Below the pieces are notes generated by a model. That model had not been told where the DNA came from, made no database searches, and was given only the letters and a program-made list of their open reading frames with translations. Both the position numbers and the translations under genes were made by a program. Positions 1 through 7,821 of a stretch of DNA of 63,972 nucleotides are shown piece after piece. Origin of the DNA: Longimicrobiales bacterium. Its GTDB lineage: Bacteria > Gemmatimonadota > Gemmatimonadetes > Longimicrobiales > RSA9. The DNA is taken from the NCBI GenBank assembly GCA_035461765.1, contig DATHUY010000101.1, positions 1 to 63,972 on the forward strand, read 5' to 3'. The first letter of the stretch is position 1. Each line of letters starts with the position of its first letter.

Positions 1-11
1 TTGGTACCCAT
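1..11 (-). CDS. Start of a gene running off the left edge (possibly ribosomal protein L25)
   Basis: Reading leftwards after the prs stop, a GAGGAG ribosome binding site (18-23) is followed six bases later by an ATG at 11-9 and only three to four codons before the window ends. The strong Shine-Dalgarno sequence shows that a gene begins here, translated together with prs. In many bacteria the gene after prs is rplY (L25/Ctc). That identity is inference from gene order alone, because almost no coding sequence is visible. Confidence 0.4.
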
Positions 12-22
12 GGTGCTCTCCT

Positions 23-973
23 CTAGTCAAACAACTGGCTGACGGATTCATTCGAGTGCGTGTACCGGATGGCCCGGGCCAGCAGCTCCGCGATGGAGAG
101 GATGCGCAGCTTGTCGAAGCGCTTCTCCTCCGGTACATGCAACGTATTCGTGACGACGACTTCCTCTACGGGCGACGCGCTCAGCCGGTCGCGCGCCGGA
201 CCCGACAGGATCGGGTGGGTGGCCGCCGCATAGATGTTCTGTGCGCCACGCTCCTTCAGCGCCTCGACCACGCTGACGAGCGTGCCGGCCGTGTCGATCA
301 TGTCATCGACGATGATGCACGGCCGCCCCTCCACCTCGCCCACTACCTCCATCACTTCCGCGATGTTCTGCTGCGGTCGGCGCTTGTCGATGATCGCGAA
401 GCTCGCGTTCATGCGTCGCGCAAAACCGCGCGCCATCTTGGCTGCTCCGACGTCCGGCGCCACCACCACCGGGTGGTCCAGCTCCAGGCTGCGGAAGTAG
501 TGCGTCAGCACCGGCGCCGCATACAGGTGGTCGACCGGCACATCGAAAAAGCCCTGGATCTGGTGCGTGTGGAAATCCATTCCCAGCACCTTATCCGTGC
601 CCGCGGCCTCGATAAGGTTCGCAACCAGCTTGGCGCCGAGGGCCACACGCGGCTGATCCTTGCGGTCCTGCCGGGCGTACCCGAAGTACGGGATGATCGC
701 CGATACGCGCGCTGCCGATGCCCGCTTGGCAGCATCCACCAGGAGCAGCAGCTCCATGATGTGATCCGCGGACGGCGGCGTGGGCTGGATTATGTAGACA
801 TCCCGGCCGCGCGCATTCTGATTGATGCGGACGAAGATCTCGCCGTCCGCAAAGCGCTTGACGGTCGAATCGCCAAGCGGCAGTCCCATGTGCCTGCCGA
901 TCTCCTCCGCGAGCGGACGGTTCGCGGTGCCGGAGAGCAGGAGCATGGGCGCCTGCGCGGGATGATCCACCAT
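23..973 (-). CDS. prs: Ribose-phosphate pyrophosphokinase (PRPP synthetase)
   Basis: This cytosolic enzyme makes PRPP from ribose 5-phosphate and ATP, for purine, pyrimidine, NAD, histidine and tryptophan synthesis. The 316-residue length is typical. Visible class I signatures are the ATP-loop segment PYFGYARQDRK near residue 100, the FHTHQIQGFF segment and the PRPP-binding VDDMIDTAGT near residue 225. The start used is the ATG at 973. A second ATG nine codons in (946) is also possible, because neither has a strong Shine-Dalgarno site. It lies 42 bases after the unknown gene at 1016-1702 and directly before another gene start at position 11, so it is probably mid-operon. Confidence 0.97.
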   Translation of the reverse strand: MVDHPAQAPMLLLSGTANRPLAEEIGRHMGLPLGDSTVKRFADGEIFVRINQNARGRDVYIIQPTPPSADHIMELLLLVDAAKRASAARVSAIIPYFGYARQDRKDQPRVALGAKLVANLIEAAGTDKVLGMDFHTHQIQGFFDVPVDHLYAAPVLTHYFRSLELDHPVVVAPDVGAAKMARGFARRMNASFAIIDKRRPQQNIAEVMEVVGEVEGRPCIIVDDMIDTAGTLVSVVEALKERGAQNIYAAATHPILSGPARDRLSASPVEEVVVTNTLHVPEEKRFDKLRILSIAELLARAIRYTHSNESVSQLFD

Positions 974-1015
974 ACTTGCTGGTTCCAGGGCTCAGGGGCA
1001 CGACAGCCCGGCAAG

Positions 1016-1702
1016 CTAATGGTGGTCCGGGTCCTCGGGCAAGTCCGGCTGTTCGCCCACGTCAGGGTCCGACGCGGCTGAACGACGCGGCAGATGGACG
1101 TCGGCCAGGCGCGCCATCGTACGCTGGAATACGGCCTGCGCGCGCCCGCCGGAAACGTCGACCGAACGCAGGTAGGACTCGATGGCGCGGTCGAACGGCT
1201 CGTCGCCGAGGAGGGCCACGAAGCCGATCGCATTCTCGATATGGGTACGAATGGCGCGCTCCTCGGCCCGCGCCAGCGCGAGTTGCGTAAGACGCTCGTA
1301 TTCGTCGCTCCGCTTCTGGCGGCGGATCACGCCGCGCACCACGCGCTGGGGGTTGCGCAGCAGGCTCCAGCCCACATCCTCGTCCTCGAGATCATCGCCG
1401 GGAAACTGCAGTGGCGGATCGTCAAACAGGTCACCGGGCGCGACCGGCGGCTCTTCCTCGACAGCGGTCAGGACACGCGTGCGGATCGCGGCGGCCATCG
1501 CTGTCTGGATGTCCATCTCGCGCAGATATCGCGGCAGCGCCTCCTCGATCGGCTCATAGGGTGCCGCCAGCGCAACGAACTGCATCGCCTCATCGACGTG
1601 CGCGTCGACGAGTGCCTCCCAGGACATCGCCGACGTGACGTCCAGCTTCCGGCGTATGGCGTCGCCCCTGGTGCGGCCCGGGGTCCGGCGCACTGCGGTC
1701 AT
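1016..1702 (-). CDS. Unknown protein with an internal duplication
   Basis: A 228-residue soluble protein that I do not recognise. The ATG at 1702 is chosen because GGAAGAGGAG lies 7-8 bases upstream; the reading frame stays open further upstream only through a repeat-bearing intergenic region. The protein has two similar blocks of about 50 residues. The first, near residues 30-80, reads HVDEAMQFVAL and later YLREMDI. The second, near 160-210, reads HIENAIGFVAL and later YLRSVDV. They are joined by an acidic stretch and a basic RNPQRVVRGVIRRQKR segment. It has no signal peptide or membrane helix. It ends 42 bases before prs and is probably cotranscribed with it. The duplication suggests two copies of a small helical domain, but no function can be assigned. 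Confidence 0.8.
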   Translation of the reverse strand: MTAVRRTPGRTRGDAIRRKLDVTSAMSWEALVDAHVDEAMQFVALAAPYEPIEEALPRYLREMDIQTAMAAAIRTRVLTAVEEEPPVAPGDLFDDPPLQFPGDDLEDEDVGWSLLRNPQRVVRGVIRRQKRSDEYERLTQLALARAEERAIRTHIENAIGFVALLGDEPFDRAIESYLRSVDVSGGRAQAVFQRTMARLADVHLPRRSAASDPDVGEQPDLPEDPDHH

Positions 1703-2051
1703 GTTGCGGACTCCTCTTCCATGGGCGGAGTTTTCGTGGCAATGGCGGGAAGTGTAGCCGCGCCCGGCCGGGGGCGGAACCCCCTTCGGACGCGGAACCC
1801 ATTCTGCATCTTGGCCGAGCCGTCCATGCAGCCCGACTGGCGCCGCGCCAGAGGGCGTCCGGACCATCCCGCGCGCAACGGTGCCAGGGGCCGCCGACAC
1901 GGCGGCGTCTGCCATGGTGTTGGGCAACATCATGGTCCGTTGGAGCAATATGCAGAATGGGTTCCGCGTCCGACGGGAGGAGGCGTGGCGGCGGGCGCCC
2001 GTCCACCCACGGGTTTCGTGCGGCCGCACACGCCTGTTACTTTGTGTGCAC
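1703..2051. other. Intergenic region carrying an inverted repeat pair
   Basis: These 349 bases between the unknown gene (-) and tRNA-Gln (+) hold no convincing gene. Long frames run through on both strands, but they only translate the repeat arms and GC-rich sequence. The main content is the perfect inverted repeat described at 1787-1972. The promoter of the 1016-1702 gene should lie here, but I could not single out a convincing -10/-35 pair. Confidence 0.6.
1787..1972. repeat. Perfect 23-bp inverted repeat (dispersed family A)
   Basis: The left arm, 1787-1809, begins CGGACGCGGAACCCATTC and ends TGCAT. The right arm, 1950-1972, is its exact reverse complement. About 140 bases lie between them. 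The same core recurs at 34888-34909 (22 bases identical) and 37030-37052 (three mismatches), always outside recognised coding sequence, so this is a dispersed repeat. The paired arrangement resembles a small REP-like or miniature mobile element, or a long-loop hairpin in RNA. No transposase is linked to it here. Confidence 0.85.
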
Positions 2052-2122
2052 TCCCGGGTCGTCCAATGGCAGGACCGCAGACTTTGGATCTGCTAATGGT
2101 GGTTCGAATCCACCCCCGGGAA
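2052..2122 (+). tRNA. tRNA-Gln (anticodon TTG)
   Basis: All four arms fold. The acceptor stem is TCCCGGG with CCCGGGA, the D stem GTCC/GGAC, the anticodon stem GCAGA/TCTGC with loop CTTTGGA (anticodon TTG), and the T stem GGTGG/CCACC with loop TTCGAAT. The discriminator base is A, and no CCA is encoded, so the CCA-adding enzyme is needed; a cca-type gene lies at 14367. The tRNA reads CAA and CAG. It stands alone on the plus strand, convergent with the ispE operon. Confidence 0.96.
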
Positions 2123-2238
2123 TTTTCTGTTCCCTGCCCGCCAGCTCTTCCGCTCACGCTGCGTATCCGGCCGGTGCCGCGGCTCTCCAGGCCGCGATGG
2201 CTGCACATGATCAACGTCGGAGTCGCGCGTCCGCCGTC

Positions 2239-3123
2239 TCAGCTCAATAGCCGGGTCCGGGTGACGATCGCCGCGACATCCGGATGAGCCTCCTCGACGC
2301 GACGCGCCGCCTCATCGGCCGCCGCCACATCACCAAACACGGCGAATACCGCGCTACCGGTGCCCGTCATGCGAGCCATCAGCGCACCGGCATCGTCGAG
2401 AGCTGTCCTCAACTCCGCGAGCCGCGGGTGCCTCTCGAATATTATGGTCTCGAACTCATTCGCGGCTTCAGCGGCGATATCGTTCCACGTAGTCGGCACC
2501 CGAAGGAGCTTCGATGCGATGGAGCGTTCCTCCGCGAGGGCTGCGTAGGCCTCGGCAGTCGACACGCGCTCGGGCGGCACGGCCAGAACGACCGCGGCGG
2601 CGGGAAGCGGGGGAAGCGCCATCATGCGCTCACCGCGGCCCCAGGCGAGCGCCAGCGGGATGTCAGCGAGGAAGAACGGGACATCGCTGCCGAGCCGGAC
2701 ACCCAGCGCGAACAGCTCGTCGTCCGACAGCGAGCCCTCGGAGAGTTCGTTCAGCGCGCGCAACACAGCCGCAGCGTCGCTCGATCCGCCGCCGAGTCCG
2801 GCGCCCGCCGGGATCCGCTTCACCAGCCGGATGTGGACTCCGGAGCCCAGGGTGGCGGCAGTGGCGAACATGGATGCGGCGCGGAAAGCGAGGTTCTGCT
2901 CGAGAGGTCCGAGATCGGGCGCTGCGCCGGATTCTTCAGGCGGCAGCGCCACCTCGAGCTCGACGCCGGACGCGGTACGCACGATCTCTATTTCATCGGC
3001 CAACTCGAGTCCACAGAAGAGGGTCTCGATCTGATGGTAGCCGGTGACCTCACGCGCGAGCACATGCAGCGTCAGATTCAGCTTTGCATGCGCGAGGATT
3101 CTGTACGGGATGTCGCCGGACAT
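2239..3123 (-). CDS. ispE: 4-diphosphocytidyl-2-C-methyl-D-erythritol kinase
   Basis: A GHMP-family kinase that phosphorylates CDP-methylerythritol at the 2-hydroxyl in the MEP pathway to isopentenyl diphosphate. The 294 residues contain the substrate lysine in AHAKLNL (about residue 14), the glycine-rich ATP motif PAGAGLGGGSSDAA (105-118) and the GSDVPFF segment with the catalytic aspartate. The ATG overlaps the upstream stop by one base (TGATG), so it is translationally coupled. It is the last gene of the hflX-pdxJ operon. IspE products feed the polyprenyl chains used by the UbiA enzyme at 43 kb. Confidence 0.95.
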   Translation of the reverse strand: MSGDIPYRILAHAKLNLTLHVLAREVTGYHQIETLFCGLELADEIEIVRTASGVELEVALPPEESGAAPDLGPLEQNLAFRAASMFATAATLGSGVHIRLVKRIPAGAGLGGGSSDAAAVLRALNELSEGSLSDDELFALGVRLGSDVPFFLADIPLALAWGRGERMMALPPLPAAAVVLAVPPERVSTAEAYAALAEERSIASKLLRVPTTWNDIAAEAANEFETIIFERHPRLAELRTALDDAGALMARMTGTGSAVFAVFGDVAAADEAARRVEEAHPDVAAIVTRTRLLS

Positions 3124-4256
3124 CAGCGCGGAAAGGGTCGCGGCCCGCTGGAGTCCGGCCTGTCCTCCACGTCGAGCTCCTGTTCCACTGCCTCCTCCAC
3201 GATCTCCTCACTCTCGCGCACCTCACCGAGCGAAAGACCCATGCGCCAGGCGTAATACAGACCGATGACCGTCACGGGGATGAAACCGGCGAGGTGGAAG
3301 CCGATCGCAAAGGCTCCAGCCTGCTCCGCGGGGGCACCCCACAACTTCGCGAGCACGAAGACGACCATCCCGTGATAGGGACCGACGAAACCGGGCGCCG
3401 ACGGAATGGACACCGCGAGCGCGATCGCTGACTGAAGGAACAGCGCCGCAGTAAACGGCAGGTCGAAACCGAACGCGCGGAAAGCGACCCACGCACCAAC
3501 GGCGTTGTAGACCCAGAGAAAGAGAGACCATGCCGCGATGCGCAGAAGCAGCAGCGGCTCGCGCAGGACCCCCGTACCACTCAGGAACGCCTCGAGAGCA
3601 TCCACGATCGGGCGCCGCACCTTCCGCGGCAGAACGCGCACTAGAGACTCCAGTGTCCTTACGGCCCTGCGGGGAAACGCCACCAGCATCCCGATCACCA
3701 GCAATGCGGCGATGATGATGACGCCGAGGCTCTTTGCCAGGCCGGCGATCGTGATCGTTGCGTCCACGCCCGGCAGGTCGATCGCCTGCGATCCGCTGAA
3801 CGGCGGAAAGTCCGGCATCGCCATCGCGATGAACAACAGCGCGATGACGAAGATGCCGTCGAAGATTCTCTCGATCAGCAGTGACGCGAACGATGCCACG
3901 ATCGGCACCGGCTCGGTCCGCGACAGGGCATACGCGCGCATGAACTCGCCGACACGCGCGGGCAGCACGTTGTTGCCCATGAAGCCGATCGTGACGGCGG
4001 AGAACCGCGAGCGGAAGGACACGTCGGCCACCGGGGCGAGGATGGCCTTCCAGCGCCACGCCCGGATCCAGAATACGCCGGTGATCGCAGCCGCGCTGAG
4101 TATGAAAAGGAACGGATCGGCAGCACGCAGCTCGCTCATGACGCTGCGCAGTTCCATTCGGCTGAACGTGAAGTAGAGCGCTGCCGCGCTGATCACCAGC
4201 CCGAGCACCCCCTTCCAGTCGAGGAGGCCGCGCCGGCGTGACGTGGTCGCGCTCAA
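3123..4256 (-). CDS. Flippase-like integral membrane protein (lysylphosphatidylglycerol synthase TM family)
   Basis: A 377-residue polytopic protein with about eight hydrophobic helices and no soluble synthetase domain. Its sequence character (LPARVGEFMRAYALSRTEP near residue 100 and the PSAPGFVGPYHGMVVF segment near 290) fits the UPF0104/AglD-like membrane family. Those proteins are thought to move lipids or lipid-linked compounds across the membrane. The start is TTG at 4256, inside a TTGA overlap with the upstream stop, which implies coupling. It shares an operon with isoprenoid and vitamin B6 genes, which does not identify its substrate. The short charged C-terminal tail (about 30 residues, rich in Glu) is presumably cytoplasmic. 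Confidence 0.8.
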   Translation of the reverse strand: MSATTSRRRGLLDWKGVLGLVISAAALYFTFSRMELRSVMSELRAADPFLFILSAAAITGVFWIRAWRWKAILAPVADVSFRSRFSAVTIGFMGNNVLPARVGEFMRAYALSRTEPVPIVASFASLLIERIFDGIFVIALLFIAMAMPDFPPFSGSQAIDLPGVDATITIAGLAKSLGVIIIAALLVIGMLVAFPRRAVRTLESLVRVLPRKVRRPIVDALEAFLSGTGVLREPLLLLRIAAWSLFLWVYNAVGAWVAFRAFGFDLPFTAALFLQSAIALAVSIPSAPGFVGPYHGMVVFVLAKLWGAPAEQAGAFAIGFHLAGFIPVTVIGLYYAWRMGLSLGEVRESEEIVEEAVEQELDVEDRPDSSGPRPFPR

Positions 4257-6127
4257 CCGAGGGCCCTGCGGAGGATCGTCAGCAGCTCCTCGAGCGCACT
4301 TCGAGCCTGCGGATCGTGCGCCGTAGCACGTGCGACTATCTCATGCAGCTCGAGCGCTCGCTGTCGCAGCGCATCGGGCTCGCCGCCATCGACGGCGGCT
4401 TCTGCGTCCGGCCCGGGCACGTTTTCCCTCTCGTCGACCACGCTTGCATCGCCGAGCTCGAGCACATCGTAGTTCTCGTCGACCACGCTGGCATCGCCGA
4501 GCTCGAGCACATCGCCGTTCTCCTCGACCACGGTGGCATCGCCGAGCTCGAGGACGTCGTCGCTCTCTTCGACTACACTGGCATCGCCGAGCTCGAGCAC
4601 GTCTTCGCTCTCCTCCACCACACTGGCATCGGCGAGCTCGACCAGATCGCCGCTCTCCTCCTCGATGCCGGCCTCGCTCAGGTCCAGCACATCCTCGCTC
4701 TGGTCCACGACGCTTCCGGCATCGAGCTCGAGCAATTCCCCTTCATCATCAGCGAAATCCGGCGCCGCTCCATCAGCCTCGATGACGCTCGCTTCGTCCA
4801 GATCCATCACGGCGTCATCGCCCGTCACCCCCGCTTCAACGGCCTCCGGGCCGGCCGTCTCATCCCCGACGATGTTCTCCTCGCCCAGCTCGAGCACGTC
4901 CTCGCTATCTTGCGCGACGTCGGCGACGTCGGCGGCGCCGGTGCGCGGGTGACCGGCAGGAATGTCGGCATCGCGCCCATGCGCGGGCGAGTGCGCTGTC
5001 GGTCCGGCAATGTCAGGTGCCGGAGGAATGCGACTGCGTGCGCGGGCATCGGCTTCGTATGAGTCATCCACCGCGTTGTGCCCTGCTCCGATGGCCTCCC
5101 CTCGCGGAATCGCGATTCCGGCCTGCGGCCTCTCCGCTGTGGGGACCACGGCGTCGGCAGACGCGTCGGCATTCTCCGGACCCGCGGGCGTCCCCGGCTG
5201 CCACGGCGGTGCGGCTGGCGCGCGCGCGGCGTCGTGCGGCCGCGCTGCGGGCGCGGATGACGCGCTCGAGAGAAACGGGGCAGCGGGGTGCGACACGGTC
5301 GGGGGTGCGAGCGAGTCCTCCGGCGGTGGCGGCTGCTCGACGGCACTGCCATATCGCTCGAGCAATTCCTCGCGCATGTGGCGGAGTCGGCTGACGGAAT
5401 GCGACCCCTCGGGCAGCTCGTCGCGAAGCAGAGGCGCGATCGTGGTCTGCAACGCATCGCGCGCGACCCGATAGATATCGAGCCATTCCTTCTTTGCACC
5501 GACATCAAGTTTGACGATCACGCGCGTCAGATCCTCGACGGCGCGCAGGATGTCGGCGAGTACGGGGATCTCGTCCAGGCGTGCGGAACCGAGCAGCGCG
5601 CGCTGTCGCCGCAGGATGGCGGTCAGCGGCTCGCGGTCCATGGGATCGGCCTGCAGGTCCTGGATCCCGTGATCGAGCGTATCCGCGATGCCGGCAGCTT
5701 CGCGCGCGGCAAACTCGCGGAAGTCGGCCGTGCTACCGTCGCTGACCGGAGCTGCGGGCGCAGCTGCGGGGGCCGGGGCGGCCTCCCGCCACCGGGCGGC
5801 CGCCTCGTTCACACGCGCATCGAGCTGCTCGTCGTCCTCCGTGGGATCCAGCAGTACGCGCAGATCGGCGATCGTGTCGCGAGCGCGCGCGGCGACGTTG
5901 TCGGACCACGCCAGTGCGCCCTCGGCGATCGCGCGCGTCACGGACTCGAACGCGGACACCACATCGAAGATGCGCTGCTCACGGGCCATCTGCGCAGTGC
6001 CGCGCAGGCCACGCACGGCGCGATGCAGCTCCGCGGCGTCCGGGCCTGGGGGGCGCTGCAGACTGCGCTCGAGCGCCGTGAGGAACTCACGCGCCTCGGT
6101 CCGGAAGTATTCGCTCAGCGTCGCCAT
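4253..6127 (-). CDS. Hpt-like domain protein with an acidic 15-residue repeat tail
   Basis: A 624-residue cytoplasmic protein. Residues 1-110 look like a histidine-phosphotransfer helical bundle, but the segment matching the usual HTLKGSA reads RGLRGTAQ, so the phosphorylatable histidine appears to be arginine. A second bundle at about 145-250 has RALLGSARL at the same place, again without histidine. A Pro/Ala-rich linker follows (about 270-390), then a very acidic region (about 400-565) with repeats of the type DVLELGDASVVEES, and a short C-terminal helix. Such proteins may serve as scaffolds in two-component or polarity systems. No CheA kinase or receiver gene is present here. ATG start, 12 bases after pdxJ. 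Confidence 0.75.
   Translation of the reverse strand: MATLSEYFRTEAREFLTALERSLQRPPGPDAAELHRAVRGLRGTAQMAREQRIFDVVSAFESVTRAIAEGALAWSDNVAARARDTIADLRVLLDPTEDDEQLDARVNEAAARWREAAPAPAAAPAAPVSDGSTADFREFAAREAAGIADTLDHGIQDLQADPMDREPLTAILRRQRALLGSARLDEIPVLADILRAVEDLTRVIVKLDVGAKKEWLDIYRVARDALQTTIAPLLRDELPEGSHSVSRLRHMREELLERYGSAVEQPPPPEDSLAPPTVSHPAAPFLSSASSAPAARPHDAARAPAAPPWQPGTPAGPENADASADAVVPTAERPQAGIAIPRGEAIGAGHNAVDDSYEADARARSRIPPAPDIAGPTAHSPAHGRDADIPAGHPRTGAADVADVAQDSEDVLELGEENIVGDETAGPEAVEAGVTGDDAVMDLDEASVIEADGAAPDFADDEGELLELDAGSVVDQSEDVLDLSEAGIEEESGDLVELADASVVEESEDVLELGDASVVEESDDVLELGDATVVEENGDVLELGDASVVDENYDVLELGDASVVDERENVPGPDAEAAVDGGEPDALRQRALELHEIVARATAHDPQARSALEELLTILRRALG
4443..4757. repeat. 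Tandem 45-bp coding repeat, seven units
   Basis: Seven head-to-tail 45-base units lie inside the Hpt-like gene, at 4443, 4488, 4533, 4578, 4623, 4668 and 4713. Each encodes 15 residues of the form DVLELGDASVV plus an acidic spacer. The first four units are nearly identical at the DNA level (shared core CATCGCCGAGCTCGAG on the plus strand); the fifth is one step diverged and the last two are degenerate. A related copy at about 4870-4915 extends the series. The gradient suggests recent expansion at the C-terminal side, and the unit number may vary between strains. Confidence 0.9.
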
Positions 6128-6139
6128 CGCAGATCCAGT

Positions 6140-6904
6140 CTAGTCCCCGTGCAGCGCGGTACGCCGCGCATCACGAATGAGGTCCTTCATCTCACGTACC
6201 GCCCGCTCCATGCCTGTCATCATGGCCCGGCTGACGATGCTGTGTCCGATGTTGAGCTCCTCGATCTCACCGATCGCGGCGACGTACGCCACGTTCTCGT
6301 ACGTCAGACCGTGTCCGGCATGCACCGCGAGGCCGGACCCGTGCGCATGTGTCGCGGCACGCCGTAATCGCGTCACTTCATGCATCACGGCCGCGCGTCC
6401 ATCCGGTGTGTGCACGCTCCTGAAGGCCTCCGCGAACTCCCCGGTGTGCAGCTCGATTGCGGCCACACCCAGGGCCGCCGCGGCGTCGATCACCGATCGC
6501 TCCGGCGCGATGAACAGCGAGGTACGGATGCCTTCCGCATGCAGTCGCTCCACCACCTGCGCAGCGCGGCGTCCGCTTTCGCCATCCAGCGCGAGACCGC
6601 CTTCCGTCGTGATTTCCTCGCGCCGCTCCGGTACCAGCGTGGCCGCCATCGGATGCAGCGAGCATGCGATGTCGATGACGTCGCTGCCCGCGGCCAGTTC
6701 CAGATTCACGCCGGTGCGCACGGTCTCCATGAGCAGGCGAACATCGCGATCCTGGATGTGGCGCCGGTCCTCCCGCAGATGCACCGTGATGCCATCGGCG
6801 CCACCGAGCTCGGCGAGCACAGCTGCACGCACCGGATCCGGCTCGTCCGTTCGACGGGCCTGGCGCACGGTAGCGACGTGATCGACGTTGATATGAAGAC
6901 GCAT
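6140..6904 (-). CDS. pdxJ: Pyridoxine 5'-phosphate synthase
   Basis: Condenses 1-deoxy-xylulose 5-phosphate with 3-amino-1-hydroxyacetone 1-phosphate to pyridoxine 5'-phosphate, the last ring-forming step of the DXP-dependent vitamin B6 route. The 254 residues begin with the typical [15 protein letters not shown] and contain [15 protein letters not shown] (about 39-53) and the C-terminal [11 protein letters not shown] phosphate-binding segment. The ATG overlaps the upstream stop by one base. The product is the cofactor of the threonine aldolase and cystathionine gamma-synthase encoded elsewhere in the window. Its substrate DXP also feeds the MEP pathway of the neighbouring ispE. Confidence 0.96.
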   Translation of the reverse strand: MRLHINVDHVATVRQARRTDEPDPVRAAVLAELGGADGITVHLREDRRHIQDRDVRLLMETVRTGVNLELAAGSDVIDIACSLHPMAATLVPERREEITTEGGLALDGESGRRAAQVVERLHAEGIRTSLFIAPERSVIDAAAALGVAAIELHTGEFAEAFRSVHTPDGRAAVMHEVTRLRRAATHAHGSGLAVHAGHGLTYENVAYVAAIGEIEELNIGHSIVSRAMMTGMERAVREMKDLIRDARRTALHGD

Positions 6905-7821
6905 CAGCCGGCGGTGAGGAGCATTTCGATCTCGGCAGCCCGTTCCTCATCCAGGCCCGCTGCCCGCGCCAGTCGCAGCAGCTCGAGACCGAGGCCGGAA
7001 TATAGCACGCGATCCCCCGGCGACAACCGCGCCAGGTGGAGGCGGACGGTATCGACGTCGCCGCGCGCGATCGGCCCCGTCACGGCGGCCTTCACGCCCA
7101 GATGCTCGACGTTGTCCAGGGTGCCGCGGAGAAGAGGGAGCAGCGCGCGAACCGCATCGTCGCCATCCACGCCGGCCTGCTCCAGCATCCGCACCGCGAC
7201 GCCGGTCAGGGCGACGAGGTAGTTGGAGGCGACCACGGCAGCGGCGTGATAGAGCGGGCGCTGCGTCGCGGCAATCGTGAGCGGCACGCCGCCCAGTGCG
7301 GAGACGAGCCGCCGGGCAGCCGCGTTCGCCGCCGGCTCGCCGGTCATCGCGAATGCGGCGCCGACCATGCGCTCACCAGCGAGCCACGGGTCGGCCACGG
7401 CCATGAGCGGGTGCATCGAGCCGATGGCGTACCCCCGGTGATGCAGCGGCGCCAGCGCGTCCGTCGACAACGCACCCGACAGGTGCAACGCGACGCAGCC
7501 TGCAGGCGCTTCGCCAATCATCGACAGATCATGGACCACTTCCGGCAGGGCATCATCCGGAACGCCGAGGATGACGATCGTCGTGCCAGGCGCCGGGAGC
7601 GCCGGCAGCATGTGATACTCGGCACCCGCCGGCGCCGTATCCACGTCACCCGCCATCGGGTGCGGATCGAAGAGCGGGTGGGGCGGCGGCTCGAGCGCGC
7701 GGCCGAAATACGTGAGCCGGTCGACCGCGCCCTGATGCCGCAGGGCAGCACCCAGAGCCAGTCCCATGCGACCCGGCCCGACGATGACGACGTTGTCGAG
7801 CCCGCTCGACTCCTCGTTCAC
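6904..7821 (-). CDS. Rossmann-fold / DUF2520 oxidoreductase-like protein
   Basis: A 305-residue protein with an N-terminal dinucleotide-binding motif [17 protein letters not shown] (about residues 11-27), followed by an all-helical C-terminal part of the DUF2520 type ([18 protein letters not shown] near 185-205). It resembles ketopantoate or pyrroline-carboxylate reductases in layout, but its substrate is unknown. In other bacteria this family often lies near pantothenate genes; here it is coupled to pdxJ (TGATG) and to hflX (GTG start in a GTGA overlap). A role in a cofactor pathway is inference. Confidence 0.8.
   Translation of the reverse strand: MNEESSGLDNVVIVGPGRMGLALGAALRHQGAVDRLTYFGRALEPPPHPLFDPHPMAGDVDTAPAGAEYHMLPALPAPGTTIVILGVPDDALPEVVHDLSMIGEAPAGCVALHLSGALSTDALAPLHHRGYAIGSMHPLMAVADPWLAGERMVGAAFAMTGEPAANAAARRLVSALGGVPLTIAATQRPLYHAAAVVASNYLVALTGVAVRMLEQAGVDGDDAVRALLPLLRGTLDNVEHLGVKAAVTGPIARGDVDTVRLHLARLSPGDRVLYSGLGLELLRLARAAGLDEERAAEIEMLLTAG

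Noticed and set aside
56-1081. Long plus-strand open frame opposite prs
   Set aside because: It is antisense to a clear prs gene and has a composition typical of GC-rich shadow frames.
1957-2250. Small protein containing NGRTADFGSANGGSNPP
   Set aside because: This is the familiar mistranslation of the tRNA-Gln gene at 2052-2122.
4443-4757. CRISPR array
   Set aside because: Units are contiguous with no spacers, and the frame is coding.
4238-5062. Plus-strand repeat protein with AELEH-type units
   Set aside because: It is the antisense reading of the 45-bp repeat inside the Hpt-like gene, and the minus-strand frame is the one in an operon.
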